A stretch of DNA of 64,000 bases from CAWFGW01 sp963849955 (GTDB taxonomy: Bacteria > Bacteroidota > Bacteroidia > Cytophagales > JAAEPT01): positions 1 through 64,000 of the forward strand of contig CAWKJU010000001.1 in assembly GCA_963849955.1 (NCBI GenBank), given 5' to 3'. The notes under the pieces are model-generated. The model did not search any database, had not been told where the DNA came from, and worked only from the letters and a program-made list of their open reading frames with translations. A program made the translations under genes and the position numbers. Within the stretch, counting starts at the first letter, position 1; each line of letters opens with the position of its first letter. Shown here piece after piece: positions 1 through 9,528 of this stretch.

Positions 1-2239
1 TAATGTCTCTGGTATCCCACACGGCTTGTCCTCCATAGGCATTTTTCTCATATACGAGATTGCCTGATAAATCAGCAATTTTTACTACACCATTCTCAGG
101 CACGCCATTTATTCCAACCAGTCCAGAAAAACCAGCTTGTACTGGATTAGGGTAAACTTTGATGGGATCTGAACAGACTGTTTCATTAGATTCTGTACTT
201 TCACCTCTATAGGATACTACTCCAAAAGCTGTAGCAATAAATGCTTCTCCAGTTTCGGGATGTATTTCAATGTCGAGAATATCATTGGAAAGAAGAGGGC
301 TATTCTCTCTTGTAAAGTGATGTATTTCCTCTGTTCCGTCTTCATTAAATACCCAAACACCATCACTAGTAGAAATCCACTTTCTGTTCGCTCCGTCCAC
401 TGTAATTCCTTTAATCATCAAGTTTTCAAGTAAATACCTGCCATCGATAATTGGCCTTTCAAGGTTGAAACTGGTCATTTTATTTACATTTTTTATAATA
501 ACGATACCTTCCTCTGTTCCAACCCACACATCACCTTTTTTATCAACTTCTACGAAGGTAGGGTTAGTATATAAATCATTGTTTGAAAATAATTTTTTTA
601 ATTCTCCTTTTTCCGATATAGCTAAAATTGAACTAGGAGCAAGTCCTCCACGTGATAATGCCCAAATGTTATTATCTAAATCAAACTTAATATCACTTAT
701 CTGTTGACCAGCTATGTTTGGTATCTTAAATCCAGACCAAGTACCATCTTCGTTTATTCTAAAAATTTGATCATTGTTAGCAGGAAAGAAGTTAGTAAAC
801 CAAACATTACCATTCCGATCTGTTTCTACGCAAGGTATTCTTGCTCTTATATAGCTAGCTGTTAGAGGACTAATAAAAGGTGTAGCTGCGGTATTTACAA
901 TAGTTCCATCATAAAACACAGTGTATTCGCCCTCATTATTGAGCAAAACAAGACCGTGAGAGTAGGATGAAAGATAGGTTTCATCTCTGTTGTTGTGGTA
1001 GGCAGCATCAGTAATATCTTTAGCTTCGGGGGACCAGCGTGTTCCTATGAAAGTTTCCCAGCCAGTATCATAATTATAGACGTAATAACCACCATTACTA
1101 TAAGCAGGCCTTAAGATGTTACCTGAATATCCTCCGCTGAGCACAAAGATTTCCCCATTAATATATTCAATATTAAAGGCTTCAGGTCTATAAGGTCCAT
1201 TAGGATTGAGGTAGTTATATGTGCTGTCTTGGGTTTTTTTAAAGAAACCTAAGTTATAATCAACGACATATTTATTGTTTTTGGAATCAATAAAAAAATA
1301 CCCAGGTTCAAAAAATATGGGGTCAGATTTTCTTTCAATGATGTTTCCATAGGTGTCAGCAATGGCAAAGTCTTTAAAAATTTTAGATGAAATATAAAGT
1401 AAAGTATCAATGGCGAAAAGCCCAAAAGTTTCATCAACAGGATCTATGGGACTAGTGATTCTATTCCACCCGGAACTATCTCGCTTGAAAAGTCGGTTTT
1501 GAAAATCACTAACAGCAAAAATTTCTCCATTAATTTCAGCTATACTCATCACTTCACGTGTTGCTTCTATACCTTTAATAACAAAGGTTGAGCTAATACT
1601 ATCAATTAGAGTCCATTCAGAAAAATCAATTAAATTCTTGGAGTTCAATGGTGCCACAATAACACCAACATTTGTTGCTAAAAATAAAGAATCATGGTTA
1701 TTAACTTCACTGACTAATGCTTGATTCACTTTTAGTACATCTCCTGCTTCAGTAAGGTTTTTATAGGTTTCCTTTATGCTGGGATTTACAACATCAATTT
1801 TTACAACACCAAAATCAGTTGATAAAAAAACAAAGTCTCCATAAGCTTCAATATGGTTTATTTTTTTTGTCCCTAATATATTTTGGGCTCTCTTAATACT
1901 GCTAATATTATAAATAACATCCCCTTTTATTAAATCAACATCCCCGTTTGTATAGCCAATTACTACAACTCCATGTTTTTTATTGTATCCAATAGCACTG
2001 AAGTTATTGTCGCTAAGGCCGTCAACTTTTGATAATTTTGATAATGATTTTGATTCTAAATCATAAGTAAACATACCGTATTTGCATGCTACATATAATT
2101 TGTTATTATGTTCAATTACGCCTATACAAGAGTTGTAAGAACTGTGTAATTGCCATTCTCCAATTGCTAAATCTTGTGTAAACCCAAGGTGAGATATCAC
2201 TAATAAAAAAAGTAAAATGAATATGTTTTTGATTTTCAT
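1..2239 (-). CDS. porZ: PorZ, T9SS attachment-complex protein (C-terminus cut by window edge)
   Basis: The minus-strand frame from ATG at 2239 stays open to the window edge, giving about 746 visible codons. An N-terminal signal peptide is followed by a stretch typical of the PorZ N-terminal beta-propeller (residues 26-60 include WQLHSSYN and GLSDNNF). Further propeller-like repeats follow, such as DRNGNVWF, DLDNNIWAL and DKKGDVWVG. The end is a T9SS-type sorting domain containing VYPNPV, and only its last few residues are missing. In Porphyromonas, PorZ acts with PorU, PorV and PorQ at the cell surface, where cargo CTDs are cleaved and anionic LPS is attached. Its presence implies a working T9SS, matching the CTD-bearing proteins in this window. 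The gene precedes no other gene here; tdk lies just upstream on the same strand. Confidence 0.88.
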   Translation of the reverse strand, partial: MKIKNIFILLFLLVISHLGFTQDLAIGEWQLHSSYNSCIGVIEHNNKLYVACKYGMFTYDLESKSLSKLSKVDGLSDNNFSAIGYNKKHGVVVIGYTNGDVDLIKGDVIYNISSIKRAQNILGTKKINHIEAYGDFVFLSTDFGVVKIDVVNPSIKETYKNLTEAGDVLKVNQALVSEVNNHDSLFLATNVGVIVAPLNSKNLIDFSEWTLIDSISSTFVIKGIEATREVMSIAEINGEIFAVSDFQNRLFKRDSSGWNRITSPIDPVDETFGLFAIDTLLYISSKIFKDFAIADTYGNIIERKSDPIFFEPGYFFIDSKNNKYVVDYNLGFFKKTQDSTYNYLNPNGPYRPEAFNIEYINGEIFVLSGGYSGNILRPAYSNGGYYVYNYDTGWETFIGTRWSPEAKDITDAAYHNNRDETYLSSYSHGLVLLNNEGEYTVFYDGTIVNTAATPFISPLTASYIRARIPCVETDRNGNVWFTNFFPANNDQIFRINEDGTWSGFKIPNIAGQQISDIKFDLDNNIWALSRGGLAPSSILAISEKGELKKLFSNNDLYTNPTFVEVDKKGDVWVGTEEGIVIIKNVNKMTSFNLERPIIDGRYLLENLMIKGITVDGANRKWISTSDGVWVFNEDGTEEIHHFTRENSPLLSNDILDIEIHPETGEAFIATAFGVVSYRGESTESNETVCSDPIKVYPNPVQAGFSGLVGINGVPENGVVKIADLSGNLVYEKNAYGGQAVWDTRDI

Positions 2240-2265
2240 GTATTAGAAACTATTTAGCATTATTA

Positions 2266-2838
2266 TTATTGTATTTGGGAGAAGCATTTTCTGCATCGCG
2301 GCTCGTATAATTCACTTCCTCCAATCACTATTCTTTTTGGAGATAATAATTTTTTTCTGGCAGTATGTGTTGAAGGGTTTTCACAATGAGCGCACAGCCC
2401 TTTTTTTACTATGACTTTCTGAGCTAAAGCCATTAGGTTTGCAAGTGTAGTAAATGGTGTGCCTTTATAGTCTAAGTTTAAGCCACTAATGATTATTTTT
2501 TTTCCGGAATTAGCCATTTTGACCACTTCTTTTGCAATTGATTCGTGGAAAAACTGGGCTTCATCTATTCCTATAACATCGCTCTCGATACTGATTTTAG
2601 AAATTTCTTCAACAGCGTCTAATGCATAAGCTGTAAATGTGGAGTTGTCATGTGAAACTACCTGAGTTTTATGATACCGATCATCAATTGCTGGTTTAAT
2701 GCATATAACTTTTAATCCTTTTTTTTGATAGTGTTTTAATTGAATTATCAGCTCTTCAGTTTTACCTGAGAACATAGGACCAGTGATTACTTCAATAAAA
2801 CCACTATTGTTAGATAATTCAGCAAATTGATTTGACAT
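2266..2838 (-). CDS. tdk: Thymidine kinase
   Basis: A 190-residue type II (TK1-like) thymidine kinase, which phosphorylates thymidine to dTMP in the salvage pathway in the cytoplasm. The P-loop GPMFSGKT is at residues 20-27. The DEAQF motif at 92-96 carries the catalytic Glu93. A structural zinc site is formed by Cys149, Cys152, Cys182 and Cys185. Length and motif order are normal for the family. The stop lies 26 bp upstream of the porZ start, so the two are probably co-transcribed. A divergent gene starts 58 bp away at 2897, so the short space 2839-2896 must hold both promoters. Confidence 0.95.
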   Translation of the reverse strand: MSNQFAELSNNSGFIEVITGPMFSGKTEELIIQLKHYQKKGLKVICIKPAIDDRYHKTQVVSHDNSTFTAYALDAVEEISKISIESDVIGIDEAQFFHESIAKEVVKMANSGKKIIISGLNLDYKGTPFTTLANLMALAQKVIVKKGLCAHCENPSTHTARKKLLSPKRIVIGGSELYEPRCRKCFSQIQ

Positions 2839-2896
2839 ACTAACTCAAATTTATATAATTTCGAACGTCTTTCGGTACCAAAATAAATTAACTCCC

Positions 2897-3850
2897 ATGT
2901 CTTTTAAGCTAAATAAAAAAGCGATTGAAAATTATTCTACCACTTTGTCGGATTTAATTTTAAATCAAGCCTACTACACGCGAGACTTTTTGGGCGGCAA
3001 TGAGATAAATAAGCTCACTGAAACACCACAGATTAATATACTCATTTTAAAGATATTATTTGAGAAATGGAATGAGGAAGCTGAAAAATTGAGAAGTAGA
3101 TATTTTGATTTTTCTCACCCAGACGTTGCGCAAGCATTACAAGCATTTAAAAATAAACTATCACACCACATAAAAATAGATAAAGAAACGTTTGCACCAT
3201 TATTAGAAGAAGCGATTAAGGGTACCTTATCTTTAATTTTTGAACCACGGCAAGCTGTGATTAAATTGTTTTTGTATGATGTTTCAAACTATAAGGAGCA
3301 ACTTAAATTTCTGAAAGTACATCCGCAACTGGTAAAAGCATTGTTGGATATAAAAGATGCAAGCATAGAAGAGTTGCATGCTGTGGTGAATACATGGGAG
3401 AACTTTACTAAACCCCAGGAAATTTTAGAACAAACCTCGAAAATACACAAAGGAATTGTCGAAGACTTTATACTGGATGAAGTAGATCAAACAATAATAC
3501 TTCCCAAAAAAACAGAAAAGCCACTTAGTGCGGAAGAAATAAAAACTGTAAACGATGCCTTCTCTAATGAAAAGCCTTCAGTTCAAAACTTGGCAGCACA
3601 GTTTCAAAATAAGCAAAAGCTAGGATCACTCCAAACAGGCATTAGTATTAATCAACGATATGTATTTATTAAAGAACTTTTTAATGGTGAAGTAGATGCC
3701 TACAATAAATTCATAGCTCAAATAGATGAGATGCAATCTTTAGAAGAAGTCGACTCGTTTATTAAGAGTGAAATTATACCTCAATATGATTGGAGCGATA
3801 GCGAAGAAGAAAAAGAAGCATTTTATCATTTGCTAGCTAAGAAGTTTTAG
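2897..3850 (+). CDS. Uncharacterised 317-residue protein
   Basis: I do not recognise a family with confidence. The protein has no signal peptide or membrane segment, so it is probably cytoplasmic. It is rich in Lys, Glu, Leu and Ile, with long predicted helical stretches (for example residues 40-110 and 265-300). It contains few Cys or His residues and no obvious nucleotide-binding motif. It is transcribed divergently from tdk and convergently with rodA, 7 bp past its stop, so it is probably a single-gene unit. Coding character is good over the full length, and no competing long frame exists on the other strand. A structural or adaptor role is possible but is only a guess. Confidence 0.7.
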   Translation: MSFKLNKKAIENYSTTLSDLILNQAYYTRDFLGGNEINKLTETPQINILILKILFEKWNEEAEKLRSRYFDFSHPDVAQALQAFKNKLSHHIKIDKETFAPLLEEAIKGTLSLIFEPRQAVIKLFLYDVSNYKEQLKFLKVHPQLVKALLDIKDASIEELHAVVNTWENFTKPQEILEQTSKIHKGIVEDFILDEVDQTIILPKKTEKPLSAEEIKTVNDAFSNEKPSVQNLAAQFQNKQKLGSLQTGISINQRYVFIKELFNGEVDAYNKFIAQIDEMQSLEEVDSFIKSEIIPQYDWSDSEEEKEAFYHLLAKKF

Positions 3851-3857
3851 AGCTGAG

Positions 3858-5252
3858 TTAGCCTCGTGCTAATATTTGGTTTCTATGCATATCTAGTTTT
3901 AAAAACACAAATAACAGTATGGTGAAGGACCATAGCGATGAACCTCCGTAGCTAAAGAATGGCAATGGAATTCCAATTACTGGGAAAAGACCAATAGTCA
4001 TCCCTATGTTGACTGTAAAGTGAAAAAACAGAATAGAGGCTACCGCATAACCATACGTGCGTGCAAACTTAGATTTTTGACGCTCTGCTAAAGAAACTAA
4101 TCGTGTCAATAAGGCAACATATAGACTAATTACGACCAAACTTCCAATCCAACCATGTTCTTCACCAATTGTGCAGAAAATAAAATCGGTATGCTGCTCT
4201 GGAACGAAGTCAAATTTAGTTATGGTACCTTTCATATACCCCTTCCCCCAAGCTCCACCTGAGCCGATGGCAATTTTAGATTGGGATATATTCCAACCAG
4301 GCCCTTTTATCATTTCAGATAATTGTTTTTTGTTGGCATATATTTCTGAGTTAAGAGCTTTATATTCTTCAGAGTCTGGTGTTAGCGTTAAAAGTTCTTT
4401 TTTCTCTTCTTTGATATTTTCTTCTAACCGATCCATTTCACCTAAGAGAACAACTATCCGCATGCGTTGGTGGTCTTGAAGTACATTATGAAAAAAGAAG
4501 TCTGTACCAAATACCGCAATTAAAATGGTGACCATCACAGTAAAGGTCATCATTACATTTCGCATGTTTCTTCGTAATAAAATAGCAGCAGTTAGAGCAA
4601 TTACAGCGACTACTCCGGCTACATATAGAGCACCAAAAATTAACGTTAAGACAAATATTGCTACGCCCACTATTCCTAATAGTGGAATTAAAGGATTTAA
4701 CCCATCGGCATACATCACAATAATGAAACTTGAAAAGACTAATGCTGAACCTGTGTCTGGCTGTAGCAAAACTAATATGGCAGGGAAAAATATTAATCCC
4801 AAAAGCGTAGCGAAATCTCTGTTTAATTCATATTTGATCTTTTTTAAATCAACCATTTTTGCAAAAATCAATGCAACTCCGATTTTTGCAAATTCAGCAG
4901 GCTGAATACTCATTGATCCAATTTTTATCCAGGATTTGTTTCCGTTTATTTCCGTTCCTAAAGGTGTTAATACAAGCAAAAGGAGCAAGATACATAGAGC
5001 ATAAACAATCCATGGAATAGAAAAATAAAACTTAAAATCAATAATAAGAATAATGATAATTGTAATAGTCGATACAATAAGCCAAAGGAACTGGGTTCCC
5101 GCTTTATTTTCTAAGATTGCAAATGCGCTTTGGTCAACTTCAGGGCTGTAAATAGCAGCATAGATATTTAACCAGCCAAACACAGCTAAGGTGATGAATA
5201 GAAAAACTGTTATCCAGTCTAAATCTTTAAATATGGAAGTTTCAGAGCGCAC
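3858..5252 (-). CDS. rodA: RodA, SEDS peptidoglycan glycosyltransferase
   Basis: RodA polymerises lipid II into glycan strands in the inner membrane, in complex with PBP2 of the elongasome. About ten hydrophobic segments are visible. The SEDS hallmark FVPEQHTDFIFCTIGEE lies about two-thirds along and is followed by the conserved PFFSYGGSSL near the C-terminus. At 464 residues it is longer than E. coli RodA (about 370). The extra length is mainly a charged, coiled-coil-like insert (about residues 270-320, Glu/Lys-rich) before the PEQHTD motif. The start is GTG; its G is the last base of the mrdA stop (TAGTG), so translation is coupled. It is the last gene of the mreBCD-mrdA-rodA operon. Confidence 0.94.
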   Translation of the reverse strand: MRSETSIFKDLDWITVFLFITLAVFGWLNIYAAIYSPEVDQSAFAILENKAGTQFLWLIVSTITIIIILIIDFKFYFSIPWIVYALCILLLLLVLTPLGTEINGNKSWIKIGSMSIQPAEFAKIGVALIFAKMVDLKKIKYELNRDFATLLGLIFFPAILVLLQPDTGSALVFSSFIIVMYADGLNPLIPLLGIVGVAIFVLTLIFGALYVAGVVAVIALTAAILLRRNMRNVMMTFTVMVTILIAVFGTDFFFHNVLQDHQRMRIVVLLGEMDRLEENIKEEKKELLTLTPDSEEYKALNSEIYANKKQLSEMIKGPGWNISQSKIAIGSGGAWGKGYMKGTITKFDFVPEQHTDFIFCTIGEEHGWIGSLVVISLYVALLTRLVSLAERQKSKFARTYGYAVASILFFHFTVNIGMTIGLFPVIGIPLPFFSYGGSSLWSFTILLFVFLKLDMHRNQILARG

Positions 5253-7060
5253 TATTTTACAGGTATAAAGGCTTTTTCAATAATTCGTTTTTCTTTTGCA
5301 GGGTCTGAGATTTGACCTGTTAAGTATTTTTCAATCATTAAACTTGCAATAGGAGCTGCCCAAGTACCACCAAAACCAGCATTTTCTACATATACTGATA
5401 TCGCAATTTGAGGATTATCTTTTGGTGCAAAAGCAACAAAGACAGAATGGTCTTCTCCATGTGGATTTTCAGCAGTACCGGTTTTCCCACAAACAACAAT
5501 GTCTTTTAGAAAAGCTCTTCTAGCAGTACCGTTAGAAATCACCGCTTCCATGGCATCAATAATTACTTCAAAATGCCTTTCTTCGATGCCAACAGATATT
5601 TTTTGTCTGAACTCTGGCCGAAGCGTGTCGGTGGAACCTATCCCTTTAATTAAATGAGGTCTGATGTAATAACCTTTGTTAGCTATAATTGCTGAAAAAT
5701 TTGCCATTTGGAGCGGAATGACCAATAATTCTCCTTGGCCAATAGCGTTAGATATAATCGTGGAAGCTTTCCATCCCTTGTCTCCATAATAACGGTCATA
5801 ATAACTATTTGAGGGTACAAACCCACCTTTTTCATGAGAAATATCACTGCCTAGTTTATGACCTAAACCAAATTTTAGCACATAATTCCTCCAGTTATCA
5901 AAGCCAATTTCTGCATCTTCTTCCGCATCTCTAGTGACTCCACGTTGTAAAAGGCGTTTATACATTTTCGCGAAATACCAATTGGATGACCGCCTAATGG
6001 CATCATGAATTGTGTAAGAACCAGCTGGTGAGTGATCTCCCATGTTAGGGTATCGTTCGACATAGATGGATTGGTTTTTTGTCACTAATCCTTCTTCTAA
6101 TAATATAGCAGCCTGTAATAATTTAAAAATCGAACCTGGTGGGTAGCCAGCATTTGTTGCTCTATCAAATAATGGTTTTAATGAATCACGTAATAGTACG
6201 CTATAGTTTTGAGAATATAATCGACCCGTTAATAAATTTGGATCATACGAAGGGCTTGAGATAATAGACAGAATTTCACCCGTCTTTGGTTCAATCGCCA
6301 CAATACTTCCAACTTTATTCTTCATCAATAACTCACCATATTGTTGAAGTTCAATATCTATAGTGGAAATAAGGTTTGTTCCGGGTTCAGGTAAGGAGTC
6401 AAATTTACCTTCATTATAAGGCCCTTGCTCAATGCCTTTCACATTCACCATTACAAATTTTGCTCCTCGTTTACCTCTTAGTTCTTTTTCATAAGAAGCC
6501 TCAATACCACTTTTGCCAACAAAATCACCTTGTTTATAGTACTGAGTAGTATCCTGATTAAGAGCATTTTTACTTATTTCTGCAATATACCCCAAGGAAT
6601 TAGCTAATGTTGCATAGGGGTAAGACCGTACAACTCTAGGAGCAAAATGAAAACCACGAAAGTAAAATCGATCCTCAATTGAGTGGTATTCCTCATTGGA
6701 AATTTGTTTCATGAAGGGCATTGGTTTATTGACAGCTAAACCAGTAATTCCATTCATGATACTGTCAAATTCAGTAGTTGAAATATTAAGTAAGTGACAA
6801 AACAGAGCGGTATCTTCCACATGCGCTTTGTTTTTAACCACCATTAAATCAAAGACAGGAATATTCTGAACGATGATTTTTTCATTCCTGTCGTAAATGA
6901 TTCCACGATAGGGGTAAATAGGGATTCTCCTTACTGTATTGTCTTTTGCTGCTAATTTATACTTTGATTCTATGACTTGTAGTGAAAAAAGTTTGATGAG
7001 AAATATGATAGCTACAAGAAAAAAGACGAATTGAATAATATATTTTTTGTTGTCATTCAT
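5252..7060 (-). CDS. mrdA: Penicillin-binding protein 2 (elongasome transpeptidase)
   Basis: A 602-residue class B PBP that cross-links peptidoglycan during side-wall growth. A single N-terminal membrane anchor (about residues 8-28) is followed by the PBP dimerisation domain and the transpeptidase domain. Active-site motifs are visible: SIFK with nucleophile Ser310, SSN in RRSSNWYF near residue 355, and KTG around Lys526 in CGKTGTAE. It overlaps mreD by 4 bp at the start and rodA by 1 bp at the end. That coupling fits the known PBP2-RodA partnership. Length and motif spacing are normal for Bacteroidota PBP2. Confidence 0.95.
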   Translation of the reverse strand: MNDNKKYIIQFVFFLVAIIFLIKLFSLQVIESKYKLAAKDNTVRRIPIYPYRGIIYDRNEKIIVQNIPVFDLMVVKNKAHVEDTALFCHLLNISTTEFDSIMNGITGLAVNKPMPFMKQISNEEYHSIEDRFYFRGFHFAPRVVRSYPYATLANSLGYIAEISKNALNQDTTQYYKQGDFVGKSGIEASYEKELRGKRGAKFVMVNVKGIEQGPYNEGKFDSLPEPGTNLISTIDIELQQYGELLMKNKVGSIVAIEPKTGEILSIISSPSYDPNLLTGRLYSQNYSVLLRDSLKPLFDRATNAGYPPGSIFKLLQAAILLEEGLVTKNQSIYVERYPNMGDHSPAGSYTIHDAIRRSSNWYFAKMYKRLLQRGVTRDAEEDAEIGFDNWRNYVLKFGLGHKLGSDISHEKGGFVPSNSYYDRYYGDKGWKASTIISNAIGQGELLVIPLQMANFSAIIANKGYYIRPHLIKGIGSTDTLRPEFRQKISVGIEERHFEVIIDAMEAVISNGTARRAFLKDIVVCGKTGTAENPHGEDHSVFVAFAPKDNPQIAISVYVENAGFGGTWAAPIASLMIEKYLTGQISDPAKEKRIIEKAFIPVK

Positions 7061-7584
7061 CGTCTTCTCCTTTCAGTATAGAAAAAATATTGAATAACTA
7101 ATATAGTAACGTAGGTAAATAACGTACTAACTAAAACTTTTAAAAGCGTATTCCAAAAATACTGTGCATTAAATGTTTGAATAAAAAATAAAGTGAAATG
7201 GTGAATGAAGACCATGACAATGGTATAAATTGAAAACCAGGAAAACCCAACCGATGAGATAGTAATGGTTTGTATATTTTCTAAACCACTTTGTGGGTTG
7301 AGAGCTTTTATTATATAAGGTCTTAAAAATAAAAGTAATACACTAGCTGCTGCGTTTATACCAGCAGTATTGTAAAAAATATCAACGATTGAGCCAGAGA
7401 GAAAAGCAATTGACATGGCCGCAACTCTACCCAAACTTATTGGTAATTGTAGTAAAAATAAGACATAGATAAAACAAAACCCTAAACCATTGAAGATGAC
7501 AAAATCCTGACTGATAATTACAATTTGTAATATAGTTAAGCCAATAAATTGAATGAGAGATGATATGTAGGGGTTTTGTTTCAC
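7057..7584 (-). CDS. mreD: Rod shape-determining protein MreD
   Basis: A 175-residue, very hydrophobic protein with about five membrane segments, as expected for MreD, the inner-membrane link between MreC and the elongasome. Sequence conservation in this family is weak. The call rests on size, hydrophobicity and its place between mreC (4-bp overlap) and mrdA (4-bp overlap). Short basic termini (ERRRR at the C-terminus) fit a cytoplasmic tail. Confidence 0.85.
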   Translation of the reverse strand: MKQNPYISSLIQFIGLTILQIVIISQDFVIFNGLGFCFIYVLFLLQLPISLGRVAAMSIAFLSGSIVDIFYNTAGINAAASVLLLFLRPYIIKALNPQSGLENIQTITISSVGFSWFSIYTIVMVFIHHFTLFFIQTFNAQYFWNTLLKVLVSTLFTYVTILVIQYFFYTERRRR

Positions 7585-8414
7585 TGGTTATCTAAGAAAC
7601 TTTCTTCTAGCTTTTTTCTTTCTATAATACGTTTTCCTTTAGCTATATACACATAGTATAGATTACTGAAGTCGGTAGCGAAATCAATTTTTATTTCATG
7701 AAATGATTCGTGCTTAGGTGTTTTAATTTCTTTTACTTTTCCTATTTTAATTCCTTCAGGAAAAACCGAATTATAACCGGATGTCACCACTACTTCTCCC
7801 TCATTGACTTTTATATGACGTGGAACATAGGTCAATAGTCCAGTTTTAAAATTTTTACCGTCCCATGTTGTCGCACCGAGCGTTTTATTACTTTCTAGTT
7901 GACTGGAAATTTTGCAGTCAGTATGTAGCATAGACATTACCGTGGCATAATGCTCTGAAACAGCTATAACCTGACCTACAACACCACTAGTACCTAATAC
8001 GCCCATACCTTTTTCTACGCCATCTTTACTACCAATATTTAAGGTAATATAGTTTTCTAGATTGGTTATTGAGTTGTTGATTACTTTGGCTGGAAGATAT
8101 TCAAACTGATCCAAGAAGGATTCGTTTACATCAGCTAAGAATTTTTTCTCACCTAACTCTTGTGCTGCTAGTAATTTTTTTCGCAGCTCTGCATTTTCTT
8201 GCACCAAGTTGTCGTTTTGAGTACGCAATACAAAATAGTCATTTACTGAAGACGTAAATGAATACACCGTTCCTGACAAAGCATTTGAAGAGTTAAAAAA
8301 AGCCGCACTGTGATATTTATTGTTTCTTACAATTAAAGTGAAGCATACTACCTCTAGCAATAAGAAAAAAATAAATACTCTGAATTTGTATAGTAGCTCG
8401 TATAACCTATACAT
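7581..8414 (-). CDS. mreC: Rod shape-determining protein MreC
   Basis: A 277-residue bitopic membrane protein. One N-terminal hydrophobic segment (about residues 10-30) is followed by a coiled coil (about 60-95, heptads around NDNLVQENAELRKKLL). The periplasmic beta domain includes NIGSKDGVEKGMGVL and GVVGQV, typical of MreC. MreC scaffolds PBP2 and RodA onto the MreB filament. The gene lies 4 bp downstream of mreB and overlaps mreD by 4 bp, so it sits in the centre of the operon. Confidence 0.93.
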   Translation of the reverse strand: MYRLYELLYKFRVFIFFLLLEVVCFTLIVRNNKYHSAAFFNSSNALSGTVYSFTSSVNDYFVLRTQNDNLVQENAELRKKLLAAQELGEKKFLADVNESFLDQFEYLPAKVINNSITNLENYITLNIGSKDGVEKGMGVLGTSGVVGQVIAVSEHYATVMSMLHTDCKISSQLESNKTLGATTWDGKNFKTGLLTYVPRHIKVNEGEVVVTSGYNSVFPEGIKIGKVKEIKTPKHESFHEIKIDFATDFSNLYYVYIAKGKRIIERKKLEESFLDNQ

Positions 8415-8418
8415 TAAA

Positions 8419-9447
8419 TTACACCATTAATACAGCTCGGAAAGCATGAAGATCTTTCAAAGTAGCTCCTGTTCCTCGTACAACAGCTCGAAGTGGATCT
8501 TCAGCTACATTAATCGGAAGCTTAGTTTTCAAAGAAAGACGTTTGTCAAGGCCTCTTAAAAGAGCACCTCCACCAGTCAAGTGGATACCATTGTCGTAAA
8601 TATCTGCAGAAAGTTCGGGCGGAGAAATCTCTAGGGCCTTCAGCACAGCTTCTTCTATTTTAGAGATGGATTTATCGAGAGCAAAAGCAATTTCCGAATA
8701 AGAAACTTTAATAACTTTTGGTATACCGGTCATCAAATCACGACCTCGTATTTCATAATCCTCTGGAGGATTATCAAGCTCTGTCATTGCTGCGCCAACT
8801 TCAATTTTGATTTTTTCAGCAGAACGCTCCCCAATTAATAAATTATGTTGGCGTCTCATGTAGTCAAGAATGTCTTTATTAAAGACATCACCAGCTACTC
8901 GAACAGATTGTTCACATACTATTCCAGAAAGAGCAATCACAGCAATTTCTGTAGTTCCACCACCAATATCTACAATCATAGAACCGATTGGTCTTTCAAT
9001 ATCAATCCCTAAGCCTATTGCTGCTGCAATTGGCTCATGAATCATATATACTTCTTTAGCCCCTGCGTGTTCAGCGGAGTCACGTACCGCTCTTTTTTCT
9101 ACTTCCGTAATTCCTGATGGAATACAAATCACCATGCGGTGAGAAGGCTGAAAAAGGCGTCTTTTGTCACCATCAATCATTTTAATCATTCCCTTTATCA
9201 TCAGCTCAGCGGCTTGGAAATCGGCAATAACTCCATCTTTTAATGGACGAATGGTTTTGATATTCTCATGAGTTTTTTCATGCATTTGCATCGCTTCACG
9301 ACCAATTGCAAGTACTTTGTTGGTGATTTTGTCCATGGCAATAATGGAAGGCTCATCAACGACTATCTTATCTTTACTGATAATAAGTGTATTTGCTGTG
9401 CCTAAGTCTATTGCAATGTCGCTGGTAAAGAAATCAAATAAACCCAT
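8419..9447 (-). CDS. mreB: Rod shape-determining protein MreB
   Basis: A 342-residue bacterial actin homologue that forms membrane-bound filaments directing side-wall synthesis. The phosphate-1 motif DLGTANTLI is at residues 14-22, and the phosphate-2 motif DIGGGTTEIAV appears near residue 165. The adenosine motif LTGGGALLRGL is near residue 290. It is the first gene of the rod-shape operon. An 81-bp gap separates it from purH upstream on the same strand, so it may have its own promoter or be read from purH. Confidence 0.97.
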   Translation of the reverse strand: MGLFDFFTSDIAIDLGTANTLIISKDKIVVDEPSIIAMDKITNKVLAIGREAMQMHEKTHENIKTIRPLKDGVIADFQAAELMIKGMIKMIDGDKRRLFQPSHRMVICIPSGITEVEKRAVRDSAEHAGAKEVYMIHEPIAAAIGLGIDIERPIGSMIVDIGGGTTEIAVIALSGIVCEQSVRVAGDVFNKDILDYMRRQHNLLIGERSAEKIKIEVGAAMTELDNPPEDYEIRGRDLMTGIPKVIKVSYSEIAFALDKSISKIEEAVLKALEISPPELSADIYDNGIHLTGGGALLRGLDKRLSLKTKLPINVAEDPLRAVVRGTGATLKDLHAFRAVLMV

Positions 9448-9528
9448 GTGTTTTGCTTAAAGTGCTTTGTCCCTATTTCATGAAATTTACGAATTACTTT
9501 CAGAAAAGGGAGCGGATGTTTGTTTTTT

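Noticed and set aside
4525..4905. A 126-codon plus-strand gene
   Set aside because: It is antisense to rodA and shows no family features.
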